A stretch of DNA of 64,000 bases. It comes from an uncultured Prevotella sp. GTDB lineage: Bacteria > Bacteroidota > Bacteroidia > Bacteroidales > Bacteroidaceae. The translations under genes and the position numbers were made by a program. Under the pieces are notes generated by a model. It was not told the origin of the DNA and did not search any database. It worked only from the letters and a program-made list of their open reading frames with translations. The stretch lies in NCBI GenBank assembly GCA_946415245.1, contig CAMKRS010000006.1, positions 1 through 64,000 of the forward strand, given 5' to 3'. Positions 1-10,784 of the stretch are shown here, piece by piece (positions within the stretch are counted from its first letter, which is position 1; each line of letters begins with the position of its first letter).

Positions 1-130
1 TCGGAGCCTGCTTGGGCTCTTCCATCCGCTGCTTCATGCTGGCCATGAAGTCGGCTGGCAATTGTGGCGTGTCTGAGTATTTGCGTCTCAGTGCCTCGCG
101 CAGGTCGGTATCGTTATATCTTTCCTTCAT
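1..130 (-). CDS. Partial protein following the ECF sigma factor (N-terminus only)
   Basis: The first 43 codons of a gene running off the left edge. It begins with ATG at 130 and reads MKERYNDTDLREALRRKYSD and onward, hydrophilic and charged. It lies 8 bases downstream of the sigma factor stop and is probably co-transcribed. Genes in this position in Bacteroidales often encode a membrane-anchored partner or anti-sigma-like protein, but no membrane segment is visible in the part present, so function is inferred from position only. Confidence 0.6.
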   Translation of the reverse strand, partial: MKERYNDTDLREALRRKYSDTPQLPADFMASMKQRMEEPKQAP

Positions 131-157
131 CTTAATTATCAATTATCAATTTTCAAT
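131..157. repeat. Short-repeat array, ATTATCAA family
   Basis: Tandem copies of an ATTATCAA-like unit fill the gap between the sigma factor stop and the next start. On the coding (minus) strand it reads TTGATAATTGATAATT, the purine-rich strand at a gene 3' end. Confidence 0.6.
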
Positions 158-696
158 TTCTTAAAGATTTTCTTTCTTGTTCGGTAGAGGCGGTTGGCGA
201 GTGCCGAGGCCTCGATGCCGGTGATGTAGGCGATTTCCGTCAGCGGACGGTCTTCGAAGTAGTAGAGCGTGAGGAGCATCCGTTCGTCGTCGGGCAGGGT
301 GTCTACGATTTCCATCAGTTGCGAAATGCGTTGTTCGCGTCCTGTAGAGAGTTCTGCCTCCAGCTCCTCGTTGCTGATATCCGTCTGCCAGACTTGCGTG
401 TCTTCGATCGAGACGATCATCGGACGACGGCGTTTCAGGAAGTCGAGTGTCAGGCGGTAGGCGATGCGACAGAGCCAGGTGGAGAGCGAAGCCCGCTGGG
501 GGTCGTAGCTGTCGATGTGGCTGAAAGCACGGAGGAAGGTGTCTTGCGTCAGTTCCTGAGCGTCCATCACATCGGGCACCTGGCGAACGATCATGGCGAA
601 GACGCGTTCTGCATAGCGGCAGACCATCTCGTCCTGTCCCTCGCGCCGTCCCTTGCGAACGGCCTCCGTGATTTCTGTCTCTGTCAGAGCCTTCAT
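139..696 (-). CDS. RNA polymerase sigma factor, ECF (sigma-70 family)
   Basis: A 185-residue extracytoplasmic-function sigma factor that would direct RNA polymerase to a special promoter set. Region 2 is visible at about residues 20-95 (ELTQDTFLRAFSHIDSYDP, then STWLCRIAYRLTLDFLKRRR) and region 4 at about 125-180 (LPDDERMLLTLYYFEDRPLTEIAYITG followed by the helix containing LANRLYRTRKK). Length is normal for the family. The ATG at 696 is supported by a TATATTTG box upstream. The downstream gene, truncated by the window edge, is the likely partner. The target regulon cannot be told from the sequence. Confidence 0.9.
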   Translation of the reverse strand: MKALTETEITEAVRKGRREGQDEMVCRYAERVFAMIVRQVPDVMDAQELTQDTFLRAFSHIDSYDPQRASLSTWLCRIAYRLTLDFLKRRRPMIVSIEDTQVWQTDISNEELEAELSTGREQRISQLMEIVDTLPDDERMLLTLYYFEDRPLTEIAYITGIEASALANRLYRTRKKIFKKLKIDN

Positions 697-775
697 ACTA
701 ACCTTGTTCTATTCGTTATACGACAAGTTCTCGAAAATATCCCGCACTTTCCAGAACTTTTTTTTATTTCGACTG

Positions 776-783
776 CAAATATA
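776..783 (-). promoter_or_regulatory. -7 box TATATTTG for the sigma factor gene
   Basis: Bacteroidota-type -7 element about 80 bases before the sigma start, back to back with the esterase promoter on the other strand. Confidence 0.5.
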
Positions 784-795
784 CGAAAATTTTTG

Positions 796-803
796 TATTT
801 TTG
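796..803 (+). promoter_or_regulatory. -7 box TATTTTTG for the esterase gene
   Basis: Matches TAnnTTTG and ends 28 bases before the ATG at 832. It excludes the much longer reading frame that begins at 319. Confidence 0.6.
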
Positions 804-831
804 CATCTGTAAGACAAAACTAATTAGCAAT

Positions 832-2010
832 ATGAGAACGAAAAAAATGATGCTGGCCGTGCTGCTATCGGCCGTTTTCTGCGCAGAGGTCAGTGCGCAA
901 GGTTTCCGTAGGGAAGTAGTGTCTTTCCCCGAAGGGTCGTATTCCCCAGTGACTAATATCAACCGCAACGGTTATCCGCGTGTGCTGAAAGACAACAGCG
1001 TGATGTTCCGCGTGAATGCCCCTCAGGCCCAGCTGGTGCAGATAGACCTGGGCGGTAAGAAATATGATATGACGAAGGGCGAAGGCGGCGTGTGGACGGT
1101 GACCACCAGTCCGCAGGTGCCTGGCTATCATTATTATTCGCTCGTGGTGGATGGTGTGTCGGTGGCCGATCCCGCCAGCCAGACGTTCTATGGCTGCAGT
1201 CGCTGGTCGAGTGCCATCGAGATCAAGGAGGCCGGTATGGACGATTTCGAGGTGCAAGACGTGAAGCATGGTGAGGTGCGCACACTGTATTACTTCTCGA
1301 AGGTGGATGGCACATGGCGCCCGCTGATGGTCTACACGCCCGCAGGCTATAACGAGGGCAGTGAGAGTTATCCCGTAGTGTATATCCAGCATGGTGGCGG
1401 TGAGGATCATCGCGGCTGGATGGAACAGGGGCGTACGGCGCAGATCATGGACAATCTGATAGCAGCGGGCAAGGCCAAGCCAATGATCGTGGTGAGCTCG
1501 AACAGTAATGTGCAGTCGCGCAACGGTGGTTTCGGAGGCGGTTACAGTTGGCAGGGTATGCAGACCTTCCGCTCGGAGCTGCTGGAGAATGTGATCCCGT
1601 TTGTGGAGAAGACCTACCGCGTGAAGAAAGACCGCAAGAACCGTGCGATGTGCGGATTGTCGATGGGTGGCGGACAGTCGTTCTATATCGGACTGCGCGA
1701 CCCCGAGGTGTTTGCCAATGTGGGCGTGTTCTCAACGGGCATGTTCGGTGGTATTCAGGGCGCCTCGAACTTCGACCTGGAGAAGGAGGTGCCGGGCATA
1801 CTGACGGACACCAAGACGTTTAATCAGCAGTTTGACGTGTTCTTCGTGAGCTGTGGCGAACAGGATCCGCGCATCGAGCATACCCGCTCGATCGTGAAGA
1901 AGATGCGTGATGGCGGTGTAGAGGTGAAGTTCAACTCCTACCCTGGCGATCACGAGTGGCAGGTATGGCGCAAGTCGCTGCACGAGTTTGCGCAGTATCT
2001 GTTCAAATAA
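832..2010 (+). CDS. Secreted carbohydrate esterase, CE1 / feruloyl-esterase type
   Basis: A 392-residue exported serine esterase with signal peptide (residues 1-22, cut after VSAQ). An N-terminal beta-sandwich of the esterase-N / CBM48 type spans about 35-130, and an alpha/beta hydrolase domain about 150-390. The nucleophile elbow GLSMGG puts the catalytic Ser near 277; the late GDHEWQVW motif gives a probable catalytic His near 374. Relatives release feruloyl or acetyl groups from xylan side chains. The exact substrate is inferred. The frame is open further upstream, but the promoter and signal peptide fix the start at 832. A single-gene unit, divergent from the sigma factor. Confidence 0.88.
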   Translation: MRTKKMMLAVLLSAVFCAEVSAQGFRREVVSFPEGSYSPVTNINRNGYPRVLKDNSVMFRVNAPQAQLVQIDLGGKKYDMTKGEGGVWTVTTSPQVPGYHYYSLVVDGVSVADPASQTFYGCSRWSSAIEIKEAGMDDFEVQDVKHGEVRTLYYFSKVDGTWRPLMVYTPAGYNEGSESYPVVYIQHGGGEDHRGWMEQGRTAQIMDNLIAAGKAKPMIVVSSNSNVQSRNGGFGGGYSWQGMQTFRSELLENVIPFVEKTYRVKKDRKNRAMCGLSMGGGQSFYIGLRDPEVFANVGVFSTGMFGGIQGASNFDLEKEVPGILTDTKTFNQQFDVFFVSCGEQDPRIEHTRSIVKKMRDGGVEVKFNSYPGDHEWQVWRKSLHEFAQYLFK

Positions 2011-2032
2011 ATCCCTTCAGAAATCATCAGAA

Positions 2033-2064
2033 CAAAAAAATCCCGGGGGTGGAAACCTCCGGGA
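2033..2064 (-). terminator. Intrinsic terminator of rpsF-rpsR-rplI
   Basis: Nine-base-pair stem (2041-2049 with 2056-2064, one G-U pair) with a six-base loop. On the minus strand it is followed by a U run (complement of the A run at 2034-2040). Confidence 0.8.
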
Positions 2065-2143
2065 CACTGTTGTCATAATAAATCAATGATGCCTTACAGC
2101 AGTGATTAATTATTAATTGTTTATTGATTTAAAAAATGCATGA

Positions 2144-2764
2144 TTAAGCCTCTGCGGGAGCCTCTTCAGCGGGAGCAGCCTCTTCAGCAGCACCAAGTGC
2201 CTCGAGCACCTCTTCCTCATCAGCAGCCTCCTCAGCCTCAGCAGCAGCGGCAGCAGCAGCCTTAGCATCAGCAGCAGCGCGGATAGCCTGCTCAGCCTCA
2301 GCAGCAGCCTTCAGCTCGGCAGCGTTCTCAGCAACCACCGTTACGGGGATCTCAACGATCACCTCCTTGTGGTAGTGTACGAGAGCAACATACTCACCCA
2401 GCTTCTTGGCATCCTTCATGGTGATGATCTTACGATCAACCTCCTTACCCAGCTTTGCGAGAGCCTCAGCCACCTGAGCAGCACCTACAGAACCGTAGAG
2501 CTGACCAGTAGCGCTCACCTTGGCAGCGATCTCGAGAGCCACGCCATTGAGCACAGCAGCCTTCTCCTCAGCAGCAGCCTTCTGAGCTGCCAGCTTGTGA
2601 GCCTGCTGCTTCAGGTTCTCAGCCAGAATCTTCTTGGCCATCGGAGAAGCAATCACACCCTTACCCTGAGGGATGAGGTAGTTACGACCGTAGCCAGACT
2701 TCACATTCACGATATCGTTCTTGAAACCCAGACCGATAATATCTTCTTTCAGAATAATTTCCAT
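2144..2764 (-). CDS. rplI: 50S ribosomal protein L9 with long Ala/Glu tail
   Basis: Large-subunit protein that binds 23S rRNA. Residues 1-148 are a complete L9: N-terminal MEIILKEDIIGLGFKNDIVN, the Gly-rich YGRNYLIPQGKG loop, the long connecting helix and the C-terminal domain (VGAAQVAEALAKLG). About 58 further residues are almost only Ala and Glu (AAAEAEQAIRAAADAKAAAA region ending EEAPAEA), so the protein is 206 residues against about 150 for typical L9. The tail is probably disordered or helical and negatively charged. It ends the rpsF-rpsR-rplI operon, 18 bases after rpsR. Confidence 0.95.
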   Translation of the reverse strand: MEIILKEDIIGLGFKNDIVNVKSGYGRNYLIPQGKGVIASPMAKKILAENLKQQAHKLAAQKAAAEEKAAVLNGVALEIAAKVSATGQLYGSVGAAQVAEALAKLGKEVDRKIITMKDAKKLGEYVALVHYHKEVIVEIPVTVVAENAAELKAAAEAEQAIRAAADAKAAAAAAAEAEEAADEEEVLEALGAAEEAAPAEEAPAEA

Positions 2765-2782
2765 ACTTGCGTCCTCCTTGTT

Positions 2783-3049
2783 TTACTTCATCAAATCGGT
2801 TACGTAAGGCAGCAGAGCAATCTGGCGGGCACGCTTAACGGCCTGAGCCACACGACGCTGATACTTCAGAGATGTTCCGGTGATACGACGGGGAAGAATC
2901 TTACCCTGCTCGTTGAGGAACTTCTTAAGGAACTCGGGATCCTTGTAATCAATGTACTTGATACCACTCTTCTTGAAGCGGCAGTACTTCTTCTTCTTCG
3001 TGTCGATAGAAGGAGCGTTCAGATAACGGATTTCTGTGTCCTGTGCCAT
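2783..3049 (-). CDS. rpsR: 30S ribosomal protein S18
   Basis: An 88-residue small-subunit protein that pairs with S6 on the platform. Diagnostic segments are [19 protein letters not shown], the [23 protein letters not shown] stretch and ALLPYVTD. Basic and of normal length. It begins 2 bases after the rpsF stop, so the pair is probably translationally coupled. Confidence 0.97.
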   Translation of the reverse strand: MAQDTEIRYLNAPSIDTKKKKYCRFKKSGIKYIDYKDPEFLKKFLNEQGKILPRRITGTSLKYQRRVAQAVKRARQIALLPYVTDLMK

Positions 3050-3051
3050 AA

Positions 3052-3399
3052 TTAAGCCTCCTCTGATTTTGCGCCAAGCTTGTTGCGACGCTTCTCAGCG
3101 TACTCTGCAGCATACTTGTCGAGTTTAACTGTCTGGAAACGGATCACTTTCTCGTCACGACGGAAAGCAGTCTCCAATGTCTTGATCACTTCTGGCTCAG
3201 CCTTGAACTCTACGAGGAAATAGAAACCTGTAGATTTCTTCTGAATAGCATAAGCCATCTTCTTCAATCCCCAGGCCTCTTCGTTGATAATCTCTGCACC
3301 CTTATCGGTGAGGACTTTCTTGAACTTTGCGGCCGTTTCCTTTGTCTGGTCATCAGACAAAACGGGAGTCAAAATGAAAACGGTTTCGTATTGATTCAT
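3052..3399 (-). CDS. rpsF: 30S ribosomal protein S6
   Basis: A 115-residue S6: N-terminal [18 protein letters not shown], the [19 protein letters not shown] beta strands and an acidic tail. First gene of the rpsF-rpsR-rplI operon. No ssb or priB gene lies between rpsF and rpsR, unlike in many proteobacteria. Confidence 0.97.
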   Translation of the reverse strand: MNQYETVFILTPVLSDDQTKETAAKFKKVLTDKGAEIINEEAWGLKKMAYAIQKKSTGFYFLVEFKAEPEVIKTLETAFRRDEKVIRFQTVKLDKYAAEYAEKRRNKLGAKSEEA

Positions 3400-3446
3400 A
3401 CTATAAATAAATAAAAAAATTAATAATGTGCTTCGAAAAGCGGGTG

Positions 3447-3454
3447 CAAAGGTA
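3447..3454 (-). promoter_or_regulatory. -7 box TACCTTTG for rpsF
   Basis: Good match 48 bases upstream of the rpsF start. The -33 region falls beside the GTGAATA array at 3469. Confidence 0.6.
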
Positions 3455-3468
3455 CAAATTTTAGTTGA

Positions 3469-3494
3469 GAGTGAATAGTGAATAGTGAATAGTT
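3469..3494. repeat. GTGAATA array
   Basis: Three to four head-to-tail copies of the 7-base unit GTGAATA. Seen from rpsF (minus strand) it reads TATTCAC and lies just upstream of the -7 box. Confidence 0.75.
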
Positions 3495-3514
3495 AACCTC
3501 AACTTTAACATGAT

Positions 3515-3694
3515 TTAATACTTTTCACCTGATTTTGCGTATTTTACATGCAGGAAAAGACCTATTAGTATGATAATCAGGCCTAAAAGGAGGATGAGAT
3601 TACTGGATGTCCAGCCTGCCAGATAGGCGGTCATCAAAAAGAGGGCGCCGGCCATGACCAGCGCCACTCCTATGAGTTGTTTCCAACGGCTCAT
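3515..3694 (-). CDS. Small two-helix membrane protein (59 residues)
   Basis: The sequence begins MSRWKQLIGVALVMAGALFL and ends HVKYAKSGEKY. It has two hydrophobic helices, about residues 7-26 and 32-49, joined by a short loop. Its ATG overlaps the stop of the response regulator in an ATGA arrangement, which supports real, coupled translation. No family was recognised; as third gene of the two-component operon it might modulate the kinase, but that is only inference from position. Confidence 0.65.
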   Translation of the reverse strand: MSRWKQLIGVALVMAGALFLMTAYLAGWTSSNLILLLGLIIILIGLFLHVKYAKSGEKY

Positions 3695-4389
3695 TCCTCT
3701 TCGGGGGTAATCAGTTTGTAACCCTTACCGTGGATGTTGATGATCTCGATCTGAGGATCATCCTTCAGGTGCTTACGCAGCTTGGTGATGTAGACATCCA
3801 TCGAACGGGCGTTGAAGTAGTTATCGTCGATCCAGATGGTCTTCAGGGCAAAGTCGCGCTGCAGGATCTCGTTAGCGTGAGAGCAGAGCAGGGCCAGCAG
3901 CTCGTTCTCCTTGGTGGTGAGCTTACGCTGTTCGTCGCCCAGGCAGAGCAGCTGCTTCTGGGTATCGAAGGTGAACTTACCGATGCGGTAGACGGTGCTC
4001 TCCTTGTTCTTCTTACCCTTCGTACGACGGATAATAGCCTCAATACGGAACACGAGCTCCTCCATTGAGAAGGGCTTGGTGATATAGTCGTCGGCACCAA
4101 TCTTAAAGCCTTCGAGGATATCCTCCTTCAGCGTCTTGGCGGTCAGGAAGATGATAGGAATATCCTGATTGGAATTGCGGATTTCCTTCGCCAGCGTGAA
4201 ACCGTCCTTCTTAGGCATCATCACGTCGAGCACACAGATGTCGAACTTGGTCTTCAGGAAGGCTTTGTAGCCCAGCTCACCATCGGCACAGAGCTCTGTC
4301 GTGAAGCCCTTGGCCTGCAAATACTCACGGAGCAACATTCCGAGGTTCTCATCGTCCTCGCAAAGTAAAATCTTCAGTTTCTCGTCCAT
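3691..4389 (-). CDS. rprY: OmpR-family response regulator, RprY-like
   Basis: A 232-residue DNA-binding response regulator. The receiver domain (about 5-120) has the acidic pair at 12-13, phospho-acceptor Asp55 in CVLDVMMPKKDG and the conserved Lys in FLTAK. The winged-helix output domain (about 135-228) shows KLTTKENELLALLC and the recognition part ARSMDVYITKLRKHLKDD ending with GKGYKL. It lies 65 bases downstream of the kinase gene. Bacteroidetes RprY regulates envelope and stress or redox genes; the targets here are not known. Confidence 0.9.
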   Translation of the reverse strand: MDEKLKILLCEDDENLGMLLREYLQAKGFTTELCADGELGYKAFLKTKFDICVLDVMMPKKDGFTLAKEIRNSNQDIPIIFLTAKTLKEDILEGFKIGADDYITKPFSMEELVFRIEAIIRRTKGKKNKESTVYRIGKFTFDTQKQLLCLGDEQRKLTTKENELLALLCSHANEILQRDFALKTIWIDDNYFNARSMDVYITKLRKHLKDDPQIEIINIHGKGYKLITPEEE

Positions 4390-4392
4390 AAT

Positions 4393-4436
4393 CTTAAAAA
4401 TTACAATTTGACAATTTACTATTTTACAATTTATTT
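4393..4436. repeat. ACAATTT-type short repeats between kinase and regulator
   Basis: Degenerate direct copies of an ACAATTT or ACTATTT unit fill the 65-base gap between the two genes. A similar run with TTGTAAAT units lies at 39173-39205. Confidence 0.45.
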
Positions 4437-4454
4437 CTCAATTTCGCTTATTTA

Positions 4455-6014
4455 CTATTTGGTGTCCTCACGCAGGATCGGAAGTTTGATGGTGAACGTG
4501 GTGCCCTTCCCCAGTTCGCTCTCGCACTTGATTTCGCCCTCATGGAGGTTGATGATCTTCTTGACGTAGGCGAGGCCGAGGCCGAAGCCCTTGACATCAT
4601 GCACGTTGCCCGTGTGAACACGGTAGAACTTGTCGAAGATCTTCTTCACGTTCTCCTTCTTGATACCCAGCCCCGTGTCGCGGATGCTGAAGCAGAGATG
4701 CTCCTTCTCGTTCCAAGTACGGATATAAAGGTCGAGCGGCTCATCGGGCTTACGGTATTTCACCGCGTTATCCATCAGGTTGGTGATGGCATTCTGGAAG
4801 TGCACCTCATCGACGTAGATAGCAGAATCCACAGCCTCGATCTCGGTATAGATCTTTCCGCCCGTATGCTCCACACGCAGTGAGAAGCTGGAGGCGATGT
4901 TCTCGAGGAGTTCGTTGAGGTCGAGTTCCTTTTTCTTGAACGATGCCGTCTTACGGTCGAACATTGACATCTGCAGCACTTTCTCCACAAGGAAACGCAG
5001 GCGCTTCGACTCATCATTGATGATACCTCCCAGATGTTTGAGGATGGCGGGCGACTTGTCCACAGAGTCGTCGTTGAGCATCTGCGCAGCCAGAGAGATG
5101 CTGGAGATAGGCGTCTTCAACTCATGCGTCATGTTGTTGATGAAGTCGTTCTTGATCTCCGAATAGCGCTTCTGACGGAAGATGACCACGATGGTGAACA
5201 CGAAGGTGATGAGCAGCACCAGCGTGAAGATCATCGACGGGATCATGAACCGCACACTCGAGAAGATATAGGAGTTCATATCGGGGAAGTGGATCTTCAC
5301 CACACCCATCTTGGGCGACGGGTCGTTGCGGAAGAGGGTCTGCGTGTAGACATGCTCCCTACCCTCGTCGGTATAGTCCGGACAACGGTAGACCTCGCGC
5401 CCATCGCTCGTCTCCACAGTGAAGTGATAAGGGATGTTGACACCATTGTTCAACAGTTCCACCTTGATATCACGGTCCAGCAGCCGGAAGTTCACACGTT
5501 CCTTCAGGGGCTTGTCGGAAGCAGTATACAATATATTATAGACCACCTCGTCGAGCAGGGCCTTCTGATAGACATAACGGTTACGCACAATCTCCTGCAG
5601 CGATTTCGAGGCCTCGGAGATACTGCTCTTATCCGTGCGCAGAATCATCGCCTTCGAGACGTTGGCGGGCTTGATGGCGAAGGTCTTCAGCTCGAAGCTC
5701 GAGTAGACCGTTCCATCATCAGCAGCCACCGCAAACTGATGTGACTGCTTGACGGTGCCCAGGCCATCGACCATCACCGAGTCCTGGCTGTAGGCGCGAC
5801 GCTCTGTATCTTTGACATCCTTCTCCAGATAGCGCAAGGTCTCGTTCATCTCCAGATTGCGCGAGGCCTGGTAAAGGCTGCGGTTCACCGATTCGTCAAA
5901 CTGCTCCTTCTTCATCTTCGCCATCTGCTCGATGTAGGAGAGCTGCAAGAACAGAAGCCCCAGAAACGCGAGACCCATAATCGTTGCTATAATCCAAATC
6001 GTACTTTTCTTCAT
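4455..6014 (-). CDS. rprX: Membrane sensor histidine kinase, RprX-like
   Basis: A 519-residue inner-membrane kinase, partner of the adjacent regulator. TM1 is at about 5-26, followed by a periplasmic sensor of about 230 residues and TM2 at about 256-279. The HisKA box NNMTHELKTPISS has the phosphorylated His near 297. The ATPase part shows the N box (NAITNLMDNAVKYR), the DTGLGIKKENV G1 box and the GFGLGLAYVKK G2 box. Length and order fit RprX. The kinase is the first gene of the operon, with a TAACTTTG promoter close to its start. Confidence 0.92.
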   Translation of the reverse strand: MKKSTIWIIATIMGLAFLGLLFLQLSYIEQMAKMKKEQFDESVNRSLYQASRNLEMNETLRYLEKDVKDTERRAYSQDSVMVDGLGTVKQSHQFAVAADDGTVYSSFELKTFAIKPANVSKAMILRTDKSSISEASKSLQEIVRNRYVYQKALLDEVVYNILYTASDKPLKERVNFRLLDRDIKVELLNNGVNIPYHFTVETSDGREVYRCPDYTDEGREHVYTQTLFRNDPSPKMGVVKIHFPDMNSYIFSSVRFMIPSMIFTLVLLITFVFTIVVIFRQKRYSEIKNDFINNMTHELKTPISSISLAAQMLNDDSVDKSPAILKHLGGIINDESKRLRFLVEKVLQMSMFDRKTASFKKKELDLNELLENIASSFSLRVEHTGGKIYTEIEAVDSAIYVDEVHFQNAITNLMDNAVKYRKPDEPLDLYIRTWNEKEHLCFSIRDTGLGIKKENVKKIFDKFYRVHTGNVHDVKGFGLGLAYVKKIINLHEGEIKCESELGKGTTFTIKLPILREDTK

Positions 6015-6034
6015 GTCTGTTCTAATTGCGATTG

Positions 6035-6042
6035 CAAAGTTA
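6035..6042 (-). promoter_or_regulatory. -7 box TAACTTTG for the two-component operon
   Basis: Ends 20 bases upstream of the kinase ATG, so the leader is very short. Confidence 0.6.
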
Positions 6043-6140
6043 GCGGATTTCTTAAAATTCTTAATGCGTTTTGTTAATTATTTGCAGCAATTTTAAGAAA
6101 GTTAACAAAGTACAGAATATTAAGATATTTATTTTTAACT

Positions 6141-6172
6141 AAAGAAAAAAGCCCCATTCCGAAGAACGAGGC
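6141..6172 (-). terminator. Terminator with UUCG loop
   Basis: On the minus strand a 9-base-pair stem (6151-6159 with 6164-6172, two G-U pairs) is closed by a UUCG loop and followed by a U run. It ends transcription of the exported-protein gene at 6198. Confidence 0.8.
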
Positions 6173-6197
6173 CATACACTATTAAAATTTGTTCAGA

Positions 6198-6680
6198 CTA
6201 TTGCTCCAAAGCCAGGAAGGTCAGTTTCTCATAACCTTCGAAATCATCAAACTGAATCTGGAAATTGCCATACAGATAGTAGTTACCACCCGTATTGTGC
6301 GTATCCTTGATGGAATTACTCTTAGCCAGCGCATTCAGGATCTGGTTATAGATCACCTTATCGTTGTTGTCGTCAGGAATCTGAATGGCCATCGAGACCA
6401 CTACCCCATCCACAATCTTATAGGTATAGTCGCCTGCTGCGTAGAGCTGGAAATTCTCCGTCTCCAGAATGGTCTCCAACTCGCCCACCTTTTCCTCCAG
6501 TTCCTCCTTTGTCAGATTCACGTGGTTGATGGGTTCACGGTTCTCATCCAGTTTGATATAAGTGGTGTCGACGGCTTCCTTGCCATCGGCATTATTCTCT
6601 GTTGCGTTCAGCGTCATTGTACCCACCAGCCACAACAGCGCTGCAAGTACCATTTTCTTCATCTCTTTCATCTCTTTCAT
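6198..6680 (-). CDS. Exported protein of unknown function
   Basis: About 160 residues from the chosen ATG at 6680: a signal peptide (MKEMKEMKKMVLAALLWLVG, cut near TLNA), then a region with many Glu and Asn residues and a C-terminal part rich in aromatic and beta residues (GNYYLYGNFQIQFDDFEGYE). No family recognised. ATGs at 6671 and 6662 are equally possible starts; the more distant ATG at 6734 lies upstream of the promoter box and is rejected. It has its own promoter and terminator, so it is monocistronic. Confidence 0.8.
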   Translation of the reverse strand: MKEMKEMKKMVLAALLWLVGTMTLNATENNADGKEAVDTTYIKLDENREPINHVNLTKEELEEKVGELETILETENFQLYAAGDYTYKIVDGVVVSMAIQIPDDNNDKVIYNQILNALAKSNSIKDTHNTGGNYYLYGNFQIQFDDFEGYEKLTFLALEQ

Positions 6681-6703
6681 CAATTGATTAACATTTTCGG
6701 GTG

Positions 6704-6711
6704 CAAAGATA
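6704..6711 (-). promoter_or_regulatory. -7 box TATCTTTG for the exported protein
   Basis: Perfect match 23 bases upstream of the chosen start. Confidence 0.65.
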
Positions 6712-6785
6712 GTATTAAAAAAGATATGAACCAACAGTTTGGTACATAAAAAAGTATAAAAACCGCATATTTTTAGCGCTTTTTG

Positions 6786-6832
6786 ACAAAAATCAACCGT
6801 CTTGTGCTATCATTTTGCAACAAGACGGTTGA
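6786..6832 (-). terminator. Terminator of the beta-galactosidase gene
   Basis: Thirteen-base-pair perfect stem (6793-6805 with 6820-6832) 20 bases after the stop, followed on the minus strand by a U-rich run. Confidence 0.8.
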
Positions 6833-6852
6833 ATTTAGCAAATTTCTGACGC

Positions 6853-9966
<3,114 letters not shown>

Positions 9967-10000
9967 TTATATTAGTTTGCTACTGGTTTTTTTATGGGCA

Positions 10001-10008
10001 CAAAGATA
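10001..10008 (-). promoter_or_regulatory. -7 box TATCTTTG for lacZ
   Basis: 43 bases upstream of the lacZ ATG; the divergent nth promoter is 52 bases away. Confidence 0.65.
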
Positions 10009-10060
10009 CACATTTTTTCCGGAATATCAAAATATTTTTGGATTTTCACTTACTTTTTCG

Positions 10061-10068
10061 TATCTTTG
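10061..10068 (+). promoter_or_regulatory. -7 box TATCTTTG for nth, with -33 TTTG
   Basis: TTTG at 10037-10040, a 20-base spacer, then TATCTTTG. The ATG follows only 6 bases later, so the mRNA should be nearly leaderless. Confidence 0.7.
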
Positions 10069-10074
10069 TACCCG

Positions 10075-10725
10075 ATGAAGAAAGAAGAGCGATACCAGAG
10101 AATCCTGGCGCATTTCCGCAAAGAGATGCCCAATGTGAATACAGAACTCGAGTTTGGCAGCGTGTTCCAACTGTTGGTGGCTGTCATTCTCAGTGCCCAA
10201 TGTACCGACAAGCGCATCAATCAGGTGACGCCCGAACTATTCCGTCACTATCCCGATGCCAGGACGATGTCGAAGGCAGAACCCGAAGAGGTGCTGGAAT
10301 ATATCCGCAGTGTCTCCTACCCCAACGCAAAGGCGGAGCATCTGGTGAAGATGGCGAGGGCCTTGGTAGAGAAACACGATGGCGAAGTGCCTTCAGATAT
10401 GAATCTGCTGTTGGACCTGCCTGGTGTAGGCCGTAAGACCGCCAATGTCATTCAGAGTGTGGCCTTCGGGAAGTCTGCGCTCGCTGTCGACACCCACGTC
10501 TACCGTGTGGCCCATCGCTTGGGACTTGTGAGCAAACGCGACAACACGCCCTATAAGGTAGAGATGGCGCTGACGAAATATATCCCCGAGGCGGATATCC
10601 CCGATGCCCACCACTGGCTGTTGCTGCACGGACGTTATGTCTGCACCTCACGCAAACCCCATTGTGAGAAATGCGAGTTGGAGCCCCTCTGTCCGAAGCT
10701 GCTCGAGGGTTCCAAACTGGAATAA
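10075..10725 (+). CDS. nth: Endonuclease III (base-excision DNA glycosylase/AP lyase)
   Basis: A 216-residue enzyme that removes oxidised pyrimidines and cuts at the abasic site. The helix-hairpin-helix LPGVGRKTANVI carries catalytic Lys121 and is followed by Asp139 in LAVDTHVYRVAHRLG. The C-terminal 4Fe-4S cluster ligands are Cys190, 197, 200 and 206 (C-X6-C-X2-C-X5-C), complete. Length equals the E. coli enzyme. The frame is open upstream to 9994, but the promoter overlaps that region, so the ATG at 10075 is chosen. Confidence 0.96.
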   Translation: MKKEERYQRILAHFRKEMPNVNTELEFGSVFQLLVAVILSAQCTDKRINQVTPELFRHYPDARTMSKAEPEEVLEYIRSVSYPNAKAEHLVKMARALVEKHDGEVPSDMNLLLDLPGVGRKTANVIQSVAFGKSALAVDTHVYRVAHRLGLVSKRDNTPYKVEMALTKYIPEADIPDAHHWLLLHGRYVCTSRKPHCEKCELEPLCPKLLEGSKLE

Positions 10726-10728
10726 AAG

Positions 10729-10763
10729 AAATACCGCTACCCCATCCTGGAGCAGCGGTATTT
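10729..10763. terminator. Convergent terminator between nth and the 10785 gene
   Basis: Ten-base-pair perfect stem (10729-10738 with 10754-10763) starting just after the nth stop. AT-rich flanks on both sides suit use in both directions. Confidence 0.65.
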
Positions 10764-10784
10764 ACATTTTCCATTCTAATTCTT

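Noticed and set aside
319..831. Upstream extension of the esterase frame to 319
   Set aside because: It runs antisense through the sigma factor gene and across the esterase promoter; the signal peptide starts at 832.
3469..3494. Repeat arrays as CRISPR
   Set aside because: Units are 7-10 bases head to tail with no spacers and no cas genes.
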